DNA of 14,953 nt from NCBI GenBank assembly GCA_002352445.1, contig DEIL01000085.1, positions 1 through 14,953 of the forward strand, in the 5' to 3' direction. Made by a program: the position numbers and the translations under genes. Below, in pieces: positions 14,904-14,953 of this stretch. The notes beneath the pieces were generated by a model, which saw only the letters and a list, made by a program, of their open reading frames with translations, did not search any database and was not told where the DNA came from. The DNA comes from Desulfobulbaceae bacterium UBA2775 (lineage in GTDB: Bacteria; Desulfobacterota; Desulfobulbia; Desulfobulbales; Desulfocapsaceae). The stretch's first letter is position 1, and each line of letters opens with the position of its first letter.

Positions 14904-14953
14904 GATTCCCTCTTATAATTACTACATTGCAGTTTAGATTGTATGGTTGACAC

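Noticed and set aside
1..14953. CRISPR arrays, tRNA/rRNA genes, insertion sequences, phage genes
   Set aside because: No regularly spaced repeats, no cloverleaf or rRNA signatures and no transposase or integrase motifs were seen on either strand by eye.

Overview
This window looks like chromosomal DNA of an anaerobic, respiratory Gram-negative bacterium. Desulfobacterota is the most likely phylum, perhaps a Desulfobulbales-like sulfur or sulfate metaboliser. The evidence is two c-type multiheme cytochromes (19 and 5 CXXCH motifs), a Tat-exported four-cluster ferredoxin with a HybB/NrfD-type membrane partner, a cytochrome b partner and an exported rhodanese. The phylum assignment is inference; the window has no rRNA or other marker gene.

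Layout. The left part (3-6026) is on the plus strand. It holds the 3' end of an RND efflux adaptor, a complete RND pump subunit (GTG start, overlapping the adaptor stop), a PIF1-like SF1B helicase with a hydrophobic N-terminus, and an EamA-type drug/metabolite transporter. Gaps are a few bases to about 60 bases, so these are probably co-transcribed. A convergent junction (6027-6198) follows. Everything to its right (6199-14686) is on the minus strand.

The minus strand has two respiratory modules. Module A, transcribed first from the right end, is two small membrane proteins that are paralogues of each other (14441-14686 and 13936-14187), a pentaheme cytochrome c (13295-13939), a HybA/HmcB-like Fe-S protein (12302-13246) and a HybB/NrfD-family integral membrane protein (11034-12305). 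ATGA overlaps couple the second small gene to the cytochrome and the Fe-S gene to the membrane gene. A 699-base non-coding stretch (10335-11033) separates it from module B. That stretch carries a sigma-54-like promoter candidate and several inverted repeats. Module B is a 19-heme cytochrome c anchored at both ends (8340-10334), a di-heme-type cytochrome b (7409-8251), a small membrane protein with two GFxxG motifs (6956-7276) and a periplasmic tandem rhodanese with one apparently dead domain (6199-6969).

Working model (inference): each module moves electrons between the membrane quinone pool and periplasmic haem or Fe-S carriers. In module A the HybB-like protein would be the quinone site, wired through the four-cluster protein to the pentaheme cytochrome, as in Hmc-type complexes of sulfate reducers. 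In module B the cytochrome b would exchange electrons with the 19-heme wire. No catalytic oxidoreductase subunit is encoded here, so the terminal donors and acceptors must lie elsewhere.

The most unusual items are the 8+8+3 internal repeat of the 19-heme cytochrome, with exact 250-residue spacing across seven haem motifs; the paired small membrane proteins heading module A; and, upstream of them, a well-positioned micro-ORF with an in-frame amber codon and a repeated LWVY segment.
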